This document shows, one piece after another, positions 51,517-59,727 of a DNA stretch of 64,000 nucleotides. The notes beneath the pieces were generated by a model. The model made no database searches, had not been told where the DNA came from, and saw nothing but the letters and a program-made list of their open reading frames with translations. Where the stretch lies: the NCBI RefSeq assembly GCF_029223285.1, contig NZ_JARHUJ010000002.1, positions 992,001-1,056,000 of the forward strand, written 5' to 3'. Numbering within the stretch: position 1 is the first letter of the stretch; each line of letters begins with the position of its first letter. The position numbers and the translations under genes are program-made. Source of the DNA: Paraflavitalea sp. CAU 1676. GTDB lineage: Bacteria > Bacteroidota > Bacteroidia > Chitinophagales > Chitinophagaceae.

Positions 51517-52296
51517 ATGAGACCATTAATGATTGCCCTCCTCATGGCCGCTTCATTCTATGTTAATGCGCAAGTGCCTCCCCCCAAAAAGACACCCTAT
51601 ATTTTTGTCATCAACGATACCATTGCGACCAGTGATCAATTGAAGCAAATTGTTAATGCAGCGGCGGTCAAATCTTTGGAGCGTGGGGTATCGGAAGAGA
51701 AAATGAAAGTGCTGAAAGAAATTAATGGCGACAAGATAGGGGACGACAGGAACCTGATCATGACAATCACCTTACTCACAGAAGAGGAAAAGAAACAACA
51801 GGCCCTTCAACCCAGGGTCAAGGCGCCCGGGAACGCAACTGACGAAGGCTATATCCTAAAAGTAGACGACAAAGCGGCCGACTTCACGGTACAATTGCTG
51901 GACGGCGAAAAGGTAAAACTATCTGCGCTGAAAGGCAAAGTGGTATTGCTCAACTTTTGGGCAACCTGGTGCAGCCCCTGCATGATGGAATTTAATGAGC
52001 TCCCATCAAAAATATTGCAACCCTTCAAAGACAAAGACTTTGTGTTCCTGGCAGTGTCGAGGGGTGAGGCGAGGGCGGTGGTGTCAAAAACCATGGTAGA
52101 GCTCCGGAACAAGGGCATCGACTTCAACCCGGGCATCGATACCGATAAAAGCATCTGGGGACTTTACGGCACGGTGGGCATTCCCAAAAACTACCTGATT
52201 GACAAAGAAGGTGTGATCCGCTATGTGTCAACCGGCTATACCGAATCCGGCGTAGACTACCTGGCAAAGGAGATCAGCAAGCTCTTGAAGCAATAA
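51517..52296 (+). CDS. TlpA-family periplasmic thioredoxin-like protein
   Basis: The 259-residue protein has a signal peptide (about 1-19, ending VNAQ). An N-terminal region of about 95 residues with no clear domain follows. The thioredoxin fold (about 115-259) has VLLNFWATWCSPCMMEFNE with redox C152 and C155 and the cis-Pro strand VGIPKNYLIDKEG. It would reduce or oxidise periplasmic disulfides. It lacks the DUF4369 domain of the other TlpA protein in the window and stands alone. Just downstream, at 52330-52365, an in-frame copy of its last residues occurs, suggesting a lost paralog or local duplication. Confidence 0.9.
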   Translation: MRPLMIALLMAASFYVNAQVPPPKKTPYIFVINDTIATSDQLKQIVNAAAVKSLERGVSEEKMKVLKEINGDKIGDDRNLIMTITLLTEEEKKQQALQPRVKAPGNATDEGYILKVDDKAADFTVQLLDGEKVKLSALKGKVVLLNFWATWCSPCMMEFNELPSKILQPFKDKDFVFLAVSRGEARAVVSKTMVELRNKGIDFNPGIDTDKSIWGLYGTVGIPKNYLIDKEGVIRYVSTGYTESGVDYLAKEISKLLKQ

Positions 52297-52329
52297 GCAG
52301 GTTTCCCGAATCCAGGCCGTAGACCACCA

Positions 52330-52365
52330 GCCAAGAAGATCGCTAAGCTCTTGAAGGAAAAATAA
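52330..52365 (+). pseudogene. Remnant of a TlpA C-terminus
   Basis: Codons read AKKIAKLLKEK then TAA, matching the end of the upstream gene (AKEISKLLKQ stop) at both protein and DNA level (a shared GCTCTTGAAG run). No further similarity is visible upstream of it, so only the tail survives. The rest of the gap 52297-52609 (313 bases) holds no gene I can support. Confidence 0.4.
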
Positions 52366-52609
52366 AAGCTATCGGGCTCCCAGTAGGTGACGCCTCAAAA
52401 TGGCCCCCTGCCTGTCGGGCAAATCTGGGCCGCGAAACCCACTACTGTCGCTGGTTCCAGCGCGTTCGGGGAAGCAACCCACAGGTCTCCAGCTGCCGCT
52501 TGACACCAAGTCGCTAAAATATTCCGCTGGCTTATGCTTTTTCGCGGCCGTTTCCGTACATTTGTCGCCCTTTTTACCACCGAAGTACCGGGTTTACCGG
52601 GAACCAAAC

Positions 52610-52697
52610 GGAGAGATGCCAGAGCTGGTTGAATGGGTCGCACTCGAAATGCGAAGTGTGGGTAACTGCACCGGGGGTTCGAATCCCTCTCTCTCCG
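52610..52697 (+). tRNA. tRNA-Ser(CGA)
   Basis: This is an 88-nt class II tRNA. Acceptor GGAGAGA pairs with TCTCTCC (52690-52696), followed by discriminator G. The anticodon stem TCGCA/TGCGA closes the loop CTCGAAA with anticodon CGA, reading UCG. A long variable arm follows, and the T-arm contains GGTTCGAATCC. CCA is not encoded. A T7 run starts four bases later. The AT-rich genes on its 3' side make it a possible integration site, but no integrase is in the window. Confidence 0.96.
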
Positions 52698-52725
52698 CTC
52701 TTTTTTTAGAACCTCAATACCGGTG

Positions 52726-52755
52726 CGGGTTTCAGCCAATACAAGGCTGAACCCG
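52726..52755 (+). other. Hairpin downstream of tRNA-Ser
   Basis: CGGGTTTCAGCC pairs with GGCTGAACCCG apart from one bulged T, around loop AATACAA. It is followed by two direct copies of CCGGAACTAAA (about 52753-52775). It may be a processing or termination structure for the tRNA transcript. Confidence 0.45.
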
Positions 52756-52795
52756 GAACTAAAACCGGAACTAAACAAGTTTCGCAAAACGAAGG

Positions 52796-52830
52796 AAACG
52801 CCTTCAAGTCCTTGGACTTGAAGGCGTTTT
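52796..52830. terminator. Strong intrinsic terminator, 16-bp stem
   Basis: AAACGCCTTCAAGTCC and GGACTTGAAGGCGTTT form a perfect 16-bp stem around only TT, with T-rich sequence to the right and A-rich to the left. It can stop transcription from the tRNA side and from the convergent gene ending at 52868. Confidence 0.85.
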
Positions 52831-52867
52831 TGTTCAATACCGTTCCTCAGATATATTACTACCTTGC

Positions 52868-53356
52868 TTATTCTAATTCAATTGCAAGATTCTTATTTCC
52901 AATTGCTTTTTGTCTGACCATGTCAACAGTCAGTATTTCGTGTTCGTCGATCCAGGCATCAGATACCTCAGAAGCAATAATTACATCAACAGCTTTACAA
53001 AGATTAGATATTTCTTTTGCTAGATTATTAAAGCTATAGCGCTGGTCCCCATTGCTCGTGTAGGAAAACCATTTTAGAGAGGCATCGAATGCAATGAGAC
53101 TAGGGGCAAAAAAATGCAAGGTCAATTCACCTTTTTCCAGCAAAGCTAAATCTTCAACACTCCATGCATTTTTAAGAAAGTATTCAGCCTTTCTGAGCCA
53201 AAGTTCAATTAAAACTTGTTTGTTGATTGTTGGCACAGTCCAAATCCATTCTCCTGCAACATTTTCATTAAGTGAAGTGTTCAGGATCCTTGGAATCTCT
53301 AAAACCCCTTCAGGCGTCAATCTATGTTCTATTAAAGCTTGTACTAACTGTCCCAT
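52868..53356 (-). CDS. Unknown AT-rich gene, soluble 162-aa protein
   Basis: The product begins MGQLVQALIEHRLTPEGVLEIPRIL and ends AIGNKNLAIELE. It has mixed helices and strands (GELTLHFFAPSLIAFD, WFSYTSNGDQRYSF), many acidic residues, and no signal peptide or membrane helix. Base composition is clearly more AT-rich than the housekeeping genes nearby. That fits recent transfer, as does its place next to tRNA-Ser. I do not recognise a family; a small immunity-type protein is one possibility, without direct support. Confidence 0.68.
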   Translation of the reverse strand: MGQLVQALIEHRLTPEGVLEIPRILNTSLNENVAGEWIWTVPTINKQVLIELWLRKAEYFLKNAWSVEDLALLEKGELTLHFFAPSLIAFDASLKWFSYTSNGDQRYSFNNLAKEISNLCKAVDVIIASEVSDAWIDEHEILTVDMVRQKAIGNKNLAIELE

Positions 53357-53435
53357 AATTTTTGCTTCGTAAAAAGTATTGAGTTTACAAGTGTCAACCC
53401 ACTGTTGCCAATACGAGGTTGGTGAACTGATTCAT

Positions 53436-53906
53436 TTACGCAAATCTCATCGTAAACACCACTCTATGCTCGCCTGCACCAGAATAATCCTTGACTACTT
53501 TTATTCCATTGCCATTTTCAACACCTGTCATTTCCATGCCGAGACTCAAGTGAAAGTTTATCGATTGTTGGTTGGTGGGCGTTGTGATAGCTTTTAAATG
53601 TTGAATACCGATGCTCCTGAGGTATTCCATAAAATGGCCATATAGGATTCTACCCAATCCTTTTTTCTGATAATTGGACCGTACACCTATCAGGTGCACG
53701 TAGCCTGTGTGCGCGGTCTGCGACACAAAACCAAAAAGATAGGCAATGACAAGGTCGTTATCCTTTATAATAAATGCAGTATTACCGAATTCGTTAATAA
53801 ACATGGGGTGGTGGTAGCACAGCGTTCTGTTGCTGCCCCAAAAATCTTCAATGTCTGTGAGGATCTGTAAAAAATCTGGATGACTACAAGTAGATATTTG
53901 TCCCAT
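53436..53906 (-). CDS. GNAT family N-acetyltransferase
   Basis: The 156-residue protein has a GNAT core: a strand with NTAFIIKDNDLVIAYLFGFV, then acetyl-CoA loop RSNYQKKGLGRILYGHFMEYL (in part; Q-x-x-G-x-G type) at about 76-90. The C-terminal NFHLSLGMEMTGVENGNG follows. No signal peptide. Acceptor unknown; some relatives acetylate antibiotics or ribosomal proteins, but nothing here points to one. It is AT-rich like its neighbour 79 bases downstream, and the two may have arrived together. Start ATG 53906 fits the family length. Confidence 0.87.
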   Translation of the reverse strand: MGQISTCSHPDFLQILTDIEDFWGSNRTLCYHHPMFINEFGNTAFIIKDNDLVIAYLFGFVSQTAHTGYVHLIGVRSNYQKKGLGRILYGHFMEYLRSIGIQHLKAITTPTNQQSINFHLSLGMEMTGVENGNGIKVVKDYSGAGEHRVVFTMRFA

Positions 53907-54146
53907 TTTCTGTTAATGGATAAATAAGTTACTAAACTAAACCATTCTTTCGAAAGGCGATAAGCAACGCGCTTCAAACGCCAAACCGCACCATTCATTA
54001 GCAAAATACTACCACCCACTCATTGCAATTTCATGCTCCCACAGACCATCGATACATTGCGGTCTCCTGCCCTTTGAAGACTCAGCAACAGGCTAAAAAC
54101 AATAAAAGCAGCCACCGGGAGTTTATTTACATGATTTCCTTCATTA

Positions 54147-54161
54147 ATATATTGAATATAT
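54147..54161. promoter_or_regulatory. AT-rich palindrome directly before the sterol-desaturase gene
   Basis: ATATATT-G-AATATAT is a perfect inverted repeat ending four bases before ATG 54165. It overlaps where a -7 box would be. It could be an operator or simply an AT-rich promoter core. The remaining 53907-54146 shows no gene. Confidence 0.35.
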
Positions 54162-54164
54162 CGT

Positions 54165-55307
54165 ATGCGTACACCTGCTCAGCGTCTTAAAATTGGCGAA
54201 GGTAAAATAAGCGGCTATTCGTCGATATTCCTTGGTTTACTTTCCCTCACGGGCGTTATTTGTTTTAAATATCCGGAGTGGCTCACCACACCCCAATTCA
54301 GGGAAGTATATACGGGGGAGTCTATGAAGATAGTGCTGACGTCTACCATCATCGCGTCTTTTCTCTTTGCGCTCGTCAGCTTTATGCTTAGCAAACAAAA
54401 GAAATGGGCCCTCACAGGACTGCTGATCTGTACCCTGGCCATTGTTTTTGGGGGCTTACAGGTACAGGGGCGGCCGGTAGAGAAGAACAGTTGGTCCCTG
54501 GGTGTTGACTGGTTATTGCTCGACCTGTTGCTGATGGCCGTGATCTTTGTCCCTATCGAAATGGTGTTCCCCAAAAATAAGCAACAAAGCAAATTTCACG
54601 AAGAATGGAGAACCGACCTGCTCTATTTTGTGATCAGCCATTTGTTCATTCAGTTCTTTGGGGTAATTACCCAGAAGCCAGCAAAGTTATTCTTTGGATG
54701 GATCGGACTGTCGGACCTCCAGCATTGGGTGCAACAGCTGCCCTATGTTATTGAGCTATTCTTCGCCTTCCTGATCACCGACCTGTTTCAATATGCCGCC
54801 CATCGCTTTTTCCACTCCCATACCTACCTGTGGCGCTTCCATTCTGTGCACCATTCCACCCAAAACATGGACTGGCTTGCCGGATCCAGGACCCATTTTG
54901 TAGACATCTTCGTCACCCGGTCCATGACCTTTATACCCCTGTACATATTTGGCTTTTCGGAGATCACTTTTAATACCTACATTATTTTCATGGCCATCCA
55001 CGCGGTGCTTATTCATGCCAACACCCGCATCAACTTTGGCTTCCTGAAATATATTTTTGCTACGCCCCAGTACCATCACTGGCACCATTGCGAAGACCCC
55101 AGGTATTATGGAAAAAACTTCGCCACCATATTCCCCTTCATAGATAAGATATTCGGCACCTACTATCTGCCCGGCAATACCTGGCCCGAAGGTACAGGGC
55201 TGCGGGAGGCACATTTCCCGAAAGGGTATGTGAACCAACTGGTGTACCCATTCACCAAAAGTCCTTTTGATGAAAACCTCGATATGGAGAATGAGACCAA
55301 GCGGTAG
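54165..55307 (+). CDS. Sterol desaturase/fatty acid hydroxylase family membrane enzyme
   Basis: The 380-residue protein has several transmembrane helices: three in the first 110 residues, which form an added N-terminal module, then those of the hydroxylase core. The eight-histidine di-iron signature is complete: HRFFHSH (about 213-219), HSVHH (about 227-231) and YHHWHH (about 304-309), plus an intervening IHAVLIHANTRIN. It would hydroxylate or desaturate a lipid in the inner membrane using O2. The LLM flavin enzyme 62 bases downstream has its own -7 element and may be separate. Substrate unknown. Confidence 0.9.
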   Translation: MRTPAQRLKIGEGKISGYSSIFLGLLSLTGVICFKYPEWLTTPQFREVYTGESMKIVLTSTIIASFLFALVSFMLSKQKKWALTGLLICTLAIVFGGLQVQGRPVEKNSWSLGVDWLLLDLLLMAVIFVPIEMVFPKNKQQSKFHEEWRTDLLYFVISHLFIQFFGVITQKPAKLFFGWIGLSDLQHWVQQLPYVIELFFAFLITDLFQYAAHRFFHSHTYLWRFHSVHHSTQNMDWLAGSRTHFVDIFVTRSMTFIPLYIFGFSEITFNTYIIFMAIHAVLIHANTRINFGFLKYIFATPQYHHWHHCEDPRYYGKNFATIFPFIDKIFGTYYLPGNTWPEGTGLREAHFPKGYVNQLVYPFTKSPFDENLDMENETKR

Positions 55308-55330
55308 CGGGCGCCGAACAATCCTATGCC

Positions 55331-55338
55331 TATCTTTG
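55331..55338 (+). promoter_or_regulatory. Candidate -7 element of the LLM oxidoreductase gene
   Basis: TATCTTTG is an exact TAnnTTTG match, 31 bases before ATG 55370, giving a leader of about 27 nt. A -33 TTTG is absent. Confidence 0.45.
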
Positions 55339-55369
55339 TAAGTGTTATTGTACCACTGAAAAGAGACGT

Positions 55370-56392
55370 ATGAAGAAAATAGGATTCTTATCATTCGGAC
55401 ATTGGTCTAACCATCCGGCCTATAAAACCCGTACCGCGGGCGACACCTTACTTCAATCGATCGACCTGGCTGTCGCCGCCGAAGAGATCGGTTTAGACGG
55501 TGCCTATTTCCGGGTACACCATTTCGCCGCCCAGCTGGCATCCCCATTTCCTTTGCTGTCTGCCATCGGTGCCAAAACAAGCACCATAGAGATTGGAACA
55601 GGTGTTATCGACATGCGTTACGAAAATCCCCTCTACATGGTGGAAGACGCCGGAGCGGCCGACCTGATCTCACGCGGTCGATTGCAATTGGGCATCAGCA
55701 GAGGGTCGCCCGAGCAGGTAATTGACGGTTGGCGTTATTTTGGATACGAACCGGCCGAAGGAGAAACGGATGCCGATATGGGACGCAGGAAGGCCATGCA
55801 ATTTCTCGATAGACTCAAAGGCGTTGGATTTGCGCAACCCAACCCAAACCCCATGTTTCCCAATCCACCGGGCCTGTTACGGCTGGAACCGCACTCCGCG
55901 GGATTGCGCGAACGTATCTGGTGGGGAGCTGCATCCAATGCAACAGCCATTTGGGCAGCCGAAAACGGCATGTACCTGCAAAGCTCTACCTTAAAGTTCG
56001 ATGAAAGCGGTAAGCCATTCCATATACAGCAAGCAGAACAGATCAGGCTATACAAAGAAGCATGGAAAAAAGCAGGGCATACCCGCGAGCCAAGGGTGTC
56101 AGTAAGCCGTTCTATTTTTGCATTGATGAATGACCAGGACAGACTTTATTTTGGGCAGGAAACCAACAGAGTCGATAAAATTGGCATGATCGAAGCCGAC
56201 AAACGCGCCATTTTCGGAAGAAGCTACGCAGCCGAACCGGATCAACTCATCAGGGAGCTGGCCCAGGACGAAGCCATTCAGGAAGCAGATACGCTGCTAT
56301 TAACTATACCCAACACGTTAGGAGTAGACTACAATGTACACGTGCTGTCGTCAATCCTGAAACATGTGGCACCCGGGTTAGGTTGGCGGTAG
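55370..56392 (+). CDS. LLM-class flavin-dependent oxidoreductase (luciferase-like monooxygenase)
   Basis: The 340-residue protein is a bacterial luciferase-like TIM barrel. It starts with KKIGFLSFGHWSN and has YFRVHHFA (the family's HH motif), IEIGTGVIDMRYENPLYMVEDA (in part) and GRLQLGISRGSPEQVIDGW (in part). A long C-terminal part lacks an obvious second domain. It would use FMN or F420 to oxidise an aldehyde, alkane or other substrate; no flavin reductase is nearby. Cytoplasmic. Start ATG 55370 is well supported by the -7 element and the family N-terminus. Confidence 0.9.
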   Translation: MKKIGFLSFGHWSNHPAYKTRTAGDTLLQSIDLAVAAEEIGLDGAYFRVHHFAAQLASPFPLLSAIGAKTSTIEIGTGVIDMRYENPLYMVEDAGAADLISRGRLQLGISRGSPEQVIDGWRYFGYEPAEGETDADMGRRKAMQFLDRLKGVGFAQPNPNPMFPNPPGLLRLEPHSAGLRERIWWGAASNATAIWAAENGMYLQSSTLKFDESGKPFHIQQAEQIRLYKEAWKKAGHTREPRVSVSRSIFALMNDQDRLYFGQETNRVDKIGMIEADKRAIFGRSYAAEPDQLIRELAQDEAIQEADTLLLTIPNTLGVDYNVHVLSSILKHVAPGLGWR

Positions 56393-56413
56393 ATGGTAGC
56401 CTAATTGGTGACC

Positions 56414-57487
56414 TTAATCGGTTGAAACTCTATGTGTGTAGTATTGTAAAATATCGATTGTCGAGTCCTTTACTATAATGAATCCGAAATTTGAATATTG
56501 CTGCATAGCAGAATCGATCATTTTTCCGCCCGATGCTTCAAAGGTTATGATGTGTTTTTTGTTTGCCGTATCATAATACCAACGACGCATTTCTATAGAT
56601 CTGTCTAAAATTGGCTGAACCAGCAATAAACTATCATCCTTGTGTGTAACAAGGTTTATTGAAGAATCATTATTAACAATTGTAAAAAGACTGTTATTAC
56701 GCAGAAACGTATAAACAGGCACGTTGTATTGACTGGCAAAACCACCGTACACTGCCAACCCCGATTTACGTATACTGTCTCCCAATATTTCATAATCCTT
56801 ACCAGATGAAACCGAGAGATGCTGGTAAAGTATGCATAACTTCTCTGCTTCAAGCTGGCTTACCGCTATCAGTTTCGTAGGATCTGCAACTTTCCTAAAT
56901 CCAGGTGAAACTTGATAATTGCCTTCTTCCACTATCAAATACCCTTTTTCCACTTTCACTATTTGTCTCGGAGACCAGGACCAGGTAGCATAGGTTCTTA
57001 AAGTCGACTTATTTCGAAAAAAGACCAGACATCCATATTGACCAATATTATTTGCATACACATCATAAACAGTATCCTGATACATTGCCCGACTATTGAC
57101 TGGCCAATTTGAAGGCTCCAATAAATACTTCCGTTTCTCTACTTTAAACTTATTGGTGAAATAAAACTCCGCTTCGGGGTATCCCAATCGATCAGGTTCA
57201 TCCTGCGTCAAAAAAGCAGTATCCCCGTTCTTGTATATAAAAGAAATGGGAAAAACATTTAACGAATCTTCCAATCTCCTGACCCGCTTATAGCCTGAAT
57301 CAAATACTGCAAGTTTATGATTAGCTTGCACACATAGAAAATAACCGTTTGAAAAAACTGCACTGGTGATAGCAGTATCTGCGTCCAGTTGTTTGTAAAT
57401 AACTTTATACGGAATCTCATCCCTTTTTACTTTTGCACTACAAGAAAAAAGAAAAACCAAGAACCCATATAGGCATAGTATTTTCAT
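56414..57487 (-). CDS. Unknown lipoprotein, AT-rich (357 aa)
   Basis: The product starts with a lipoprotein signal (MKILCLYGFLVFLFSCSAK, lipobox LFSC, Cys about 16). Repeated beta-strand patterns follow (YFLCVQANHKLAVFDSGYKRV, YLIVEEGNYQVSPGF) that may form a propeller-like sheet. The sequence is rich in N, K, Y and S and the gene is visibly AT-rich. No known motif is seen. It is the last of four minus-strand AT-rich genes (56414-59727), each with its own gap and so probably not one tight operon. Confidence 0.7.
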   Translation of the reverse strand: MKILCLYGFLVFLFSCSAKVKRDEIPYKVIYKQLDADTAITSAVFSNGYFLCVQANHKLAVFDSGYKRVRRLEDSLNVFPISFIYKNGDTAFLTQDEPDRLGYPEAEFYFTNKFKVEKRKYLLEPSNWPVNSRAMYQDTVYDVYANNIGQYGCLVFFRNKSTLRTYATWSWSPRQIVKVEKGYLIVEEGNYQVSPGFRKVADPTKLIAVSQLEAEKLCILYQHLSVSSGKDYEILGDSIRKSGLAVYGGFASQYNVPVYTFLRNNSLFTIVNNDSSINLVTHKDDSLLLVQPILDRSIEMRRWYYDTANKKHIITFEASGGKMIDSAMQQYSNFGFIIVKDSTIDILQYYTHRVSTD

Positions 57488-57549
57488 TCACAATCGAATT
57501 GAGGGCTAGTCTTAATCTGAAGTATTGCTAAGGCTTAATTCTTCTCAAG

Positions 57550-58311
57550 TCATCTATCAGGATACCAATTGTCGATTTCCGTTCTTCCCATTCCAGTTTT
57601 AACGTGCAAATACTCCTTAAAACGCGAACTGTCCCGAAGTTGTACGCCTACTAAAGCAAGCTGTTTTGTCGCAGCATTTCCGCAATGCAAAGGAGCCCAC
57701 CTTGTAAGTATATTGTATTTACCATTTTCAATTGCTTCAAATGTCCATATCTCACCATCTAACCCGCCACTGCAGGTTGTATCCTCAGTTATTCTCCAAA
57801 AGCCTATTTGATGAAGCTTTTGAGAAATCGAATAATATAAGCTATCCTCAAATTGTTTAGTAGCAACAAAGTCTAAATAACCAGAATAATAACCACCGTG
57901 CCCATTTGCCATTTTTAAAGTCAGTGTGCTTTTTCCTGCCATCTGTTCAAGAATTAGGCAGTAGGGGGTTCTAAAGACAGGATTGATGGAAATTCTAAAC
58001 CACCTTTTAACACTATCAATTTTAGTTGTATCAATATACTCCTCATCAAAACCCAGCATGAATGGATCGGAGATATTTTTCGCTTTTGTTCCAGACATTA
58101 TGTATTTGGAAAACTTATCAAAATCATTAAGACTATCACCTTGCCCCATCCGTCCATTGTACATTCTATGCGCAATACTATCCTTAAAGTATTTCCTTAT
58201 GCTGTCTTGCGACCAATTTATATTGCCCGGTAAATGAATTATTTCTTTGGCTTCTTGCCTGCAAGAAAAGACAAGCAACAGAAATGTAACTATAGAAATC
58301 AATTCCTTCAT
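57550..58311 (-). CDS. Unknown lipoprotein, AT-rich (253 aa)
   Basis: ATG 58311 gives MKELISIVTFLLLVFSCRQE with lipobox VFSC, so I prefer it to the longer frame start at 58401. The mature part has GHGGYYSGYLDF, and a C-terminal block with SGGLDGEIWTFEAIENGKYN and TRWAPLHCGNAATK. This LDGxxWxxE...GxYxxxxRWxP pattern recurs in uncharacterised Bacteroidetes proteins. Function unknown. A perfect 17-bp palindrome (58321-58337) sits ten bases before the start. Confidence 0.7.
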   Translation of the reverse strand: MKELISIVTFLLLVFSCRQEAKEIIHLPGNINWSQDSIRKYFKDSIAHRMYNGRMGQGDSLNDFDKFSKYIMSGTKAKNISDPFMLGFDEEYIDTTKIDSVKRWFRISINPVFRTPYCLILEQMAGKSTLTLKMANGHGGYYSGYLDFVATKQFEDSLYYSISQKLHQIGFWRITEDTTCSGGLDGEIWTFEAIENGKYNILTRWAPLHCGNAATKQLALVGVQLRDSSRFKEYLHVKTGMGRTEIDNWYPDR

Positions 58312-58320
58312 AAGACTGCC

Positions 58321-58337
58321 GCCACTATTATAGTGGC
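58321..58337. promoter_or_regulatory. Palindrome upstream of the AT-rich lipoprotein gene
   Basis: GCCACTA-TTA-TAGTGGC has perfect 7-bp arms, ten bases before ATG 58311. Its core ACTA-N3-TAGT is shared with the palindrome at the phyH promoter (20793-20807). It could be an operator or a short mRNA hairpin at the ribosome site. Confidence 0.4.
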
Positions 58338-58410
58338 CCCATTGAATTTGTTGATTGAATAAGCTAAATCCCCAAGTATCGAACCTAAAACATTTTATCA
58401 ATGCAAATTA

Positions 58411-59001
58411 TCATCTTGAAATTTGTTGCAGGTATTTATTGAACACCTCGTAATACTGATACTTGTCAAACTCAAACCTGAGAGATTTGCCACTGTCATT
58501 AATAACCCAGCGAACGCACTCATCAGTTCTCTCTATCAATACCGCAATACCGCCACAGTCGTAATCACCACATTCCGCGCAGCAATAAATCAACACCTCC
58601 GGATTTGCTAATTCCTCTCTATGCTTCTCCAGATACCATTCGAATTCCTCTTCAGTCCAAGATCCAGGATATATTTGCCTGATCTCCGCATCTGCAACTT
58701 TCTTTCCAAGCAATTGCTTTACTTTAATAATATCGGTCTTAGGATTTGAACCTAACGCACCAATCGAACTATCCAATATGCTCGTTTTGTCGTTATAGAA
58801 CCTATCAAGAAGTTCCGACAATGAAAAATCATTAATAAAGTACTCCAGGAATCGCAAGTCTTCTTTTGCAGGCCGGCTGCCTGTTACCGCACCATGACCT
58901 GAAGTCACCTTCTTTTTACTTGCAACTTTTTTCAGTGGATTGCTTTTGATGTCCGCTACCGAACCGTGTATAGAATATGTTTGAAGTCTTATGCGATCCA
59001 T
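58411..59001 (-). CDS. Unknown protein with CC-x2-CG-x3-CGG cysteine motif
   Basis: The 196-residue protein has a basic, probably flexible N-terminus (SNPLKKVASKKKVTSGHG) and a helical middle. The C-terminal domain contains YCCAECGDYDCGGIAVLIE (about 143-160), then WVINDSGKSLRFEFDKYQYYEVF. The CxxCGDxxCGG pattern may bind zinc and is seen in uncharacterised small proteins, some near toxin or restriction genes. No signal peptide, unlike the flanking lipoproteins. AT-rich. I do not recognise a named family; an immunity or accessory role is a guess. Confidence 0.68.
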   Translation of the reverse strand: MDRIRLQTYSIHGSVADIKSNPLKKVASKKKVTSGHGAVTGSRPAKEDLRFLEYFINDFSLSELLDRFYNDKTSILDSSIGALGSNPKTDIIKVKQLLGKKVADAEIRQIYPGSWTEEEFEWYLEKHREELANPEVLIYCCAECGDYDCGGIAVLIERTDECVRWVINDSGKSLRFEFDKYQYYEVFNKYLQQISR

Positions 59002-59127
59002 CGTCCAATAATTATCATTTGTTAATAACCGCCGCTAGTTTCAGTATAGTTCGGCATTTTCCAATTACCGTCCGGGTTGTTTGAGAACTGCCACGGAACG
59101 AGTGCCTCTCGAATTCTGTTATGCATA

Positions 59128-59727
59128 TCAGTATAAATCATTTTCTATTGGCACTACATCCTGCAATTTGGGCAACGGCCGAATCAGAATTTTACGCTTT
59201 TTATTACTCAGTATTTTGGTGATATCGTATCGTTCACTTCTCTCAATTCTTACTCCCGTCAAAAGGTTAAAATCTGTAGTAGTCACAACACCGCGCCCAT
59301 CCGAAAAACTCATTGAAAAGCCAATCAAATCAAAACATCCATGCTGATACCTGAATTTATGTTCATAATGCCCGCGCAGTAACTCAACATACACACTCAA
59401 AACTCCATTTGTAATGGCAACATGCGAAAAACCGTCCCCAGTAATATAGGCGTCCCTGCCGTTTGGATATTGGGCCTCGATTAACTTTAAGGAAGATACT
59501 ATAAGCTCCCATTGACCACCAGGCTCTTTAAAAAACACCTGCAATTGATAGGGCGCATTTTCATGCAAAGTATCCTGGGTAACAACCACCTTATCGGATA
59601 AGCTATCCTTATTCAAGTCACCTTCAACCTCCATTACCAAACGGCTAAAATTAAAGGCAACTGAATCAGTTTGCCCGAAACCATCCAGGTAAAACACTAT
59701 CCAAAATATTGTAATCAGTTTTTTCAT
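59128..59727 (-). CDS. Exported unknown protein with a calcium-loop-like motif (199 aa)
   Basis: ATG 59727 gives a signal peptide (MKKLITIFWIVFYLDGFGQ); the longer frame from 59772 only adds a hydrophobic stretch. A short VCBS/FG-GAP-like motif, EGDLNKDSLSDKVVV, follows at about 37-51. The rest is beta-rich (YQLQVFFKEPGGQWELIVS, AYITGDGFSHVAITNGVLSVYV). The C-terminus is basic (KKRKILIRPLPK). This layout is common in uncharacterised Bacteroidetes periplasmic proteins. AT-rich, and divergent from the large heme lipoprotein with 269 bases between starts, in which I see no clear promoter. Confidence 0.7.
   Translation of the reverse strand: MKKLITIFWIVFYLDGFGQTDSVAFNFSRLVMEVEGDLNKDSLSDKVVVTQDTLHENAPYQLQVFFKEPGGQWELIVSSLKLIEAQYPNGRDAYITGDGFSHVAITNGVLSVYVELLRGHYEHKFRYQHGCFDLIGFSMSFSDGRGVVTTTDFNLLTGVRIERSERYDITKILSNKKRKILIRPLPKLQDVVPIENDLY

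Noticed and set aside
52395-52787. Open frames over tRNA-Ser on both strands
   Set aside because: They run through the tRNA and have no recognisable domain.
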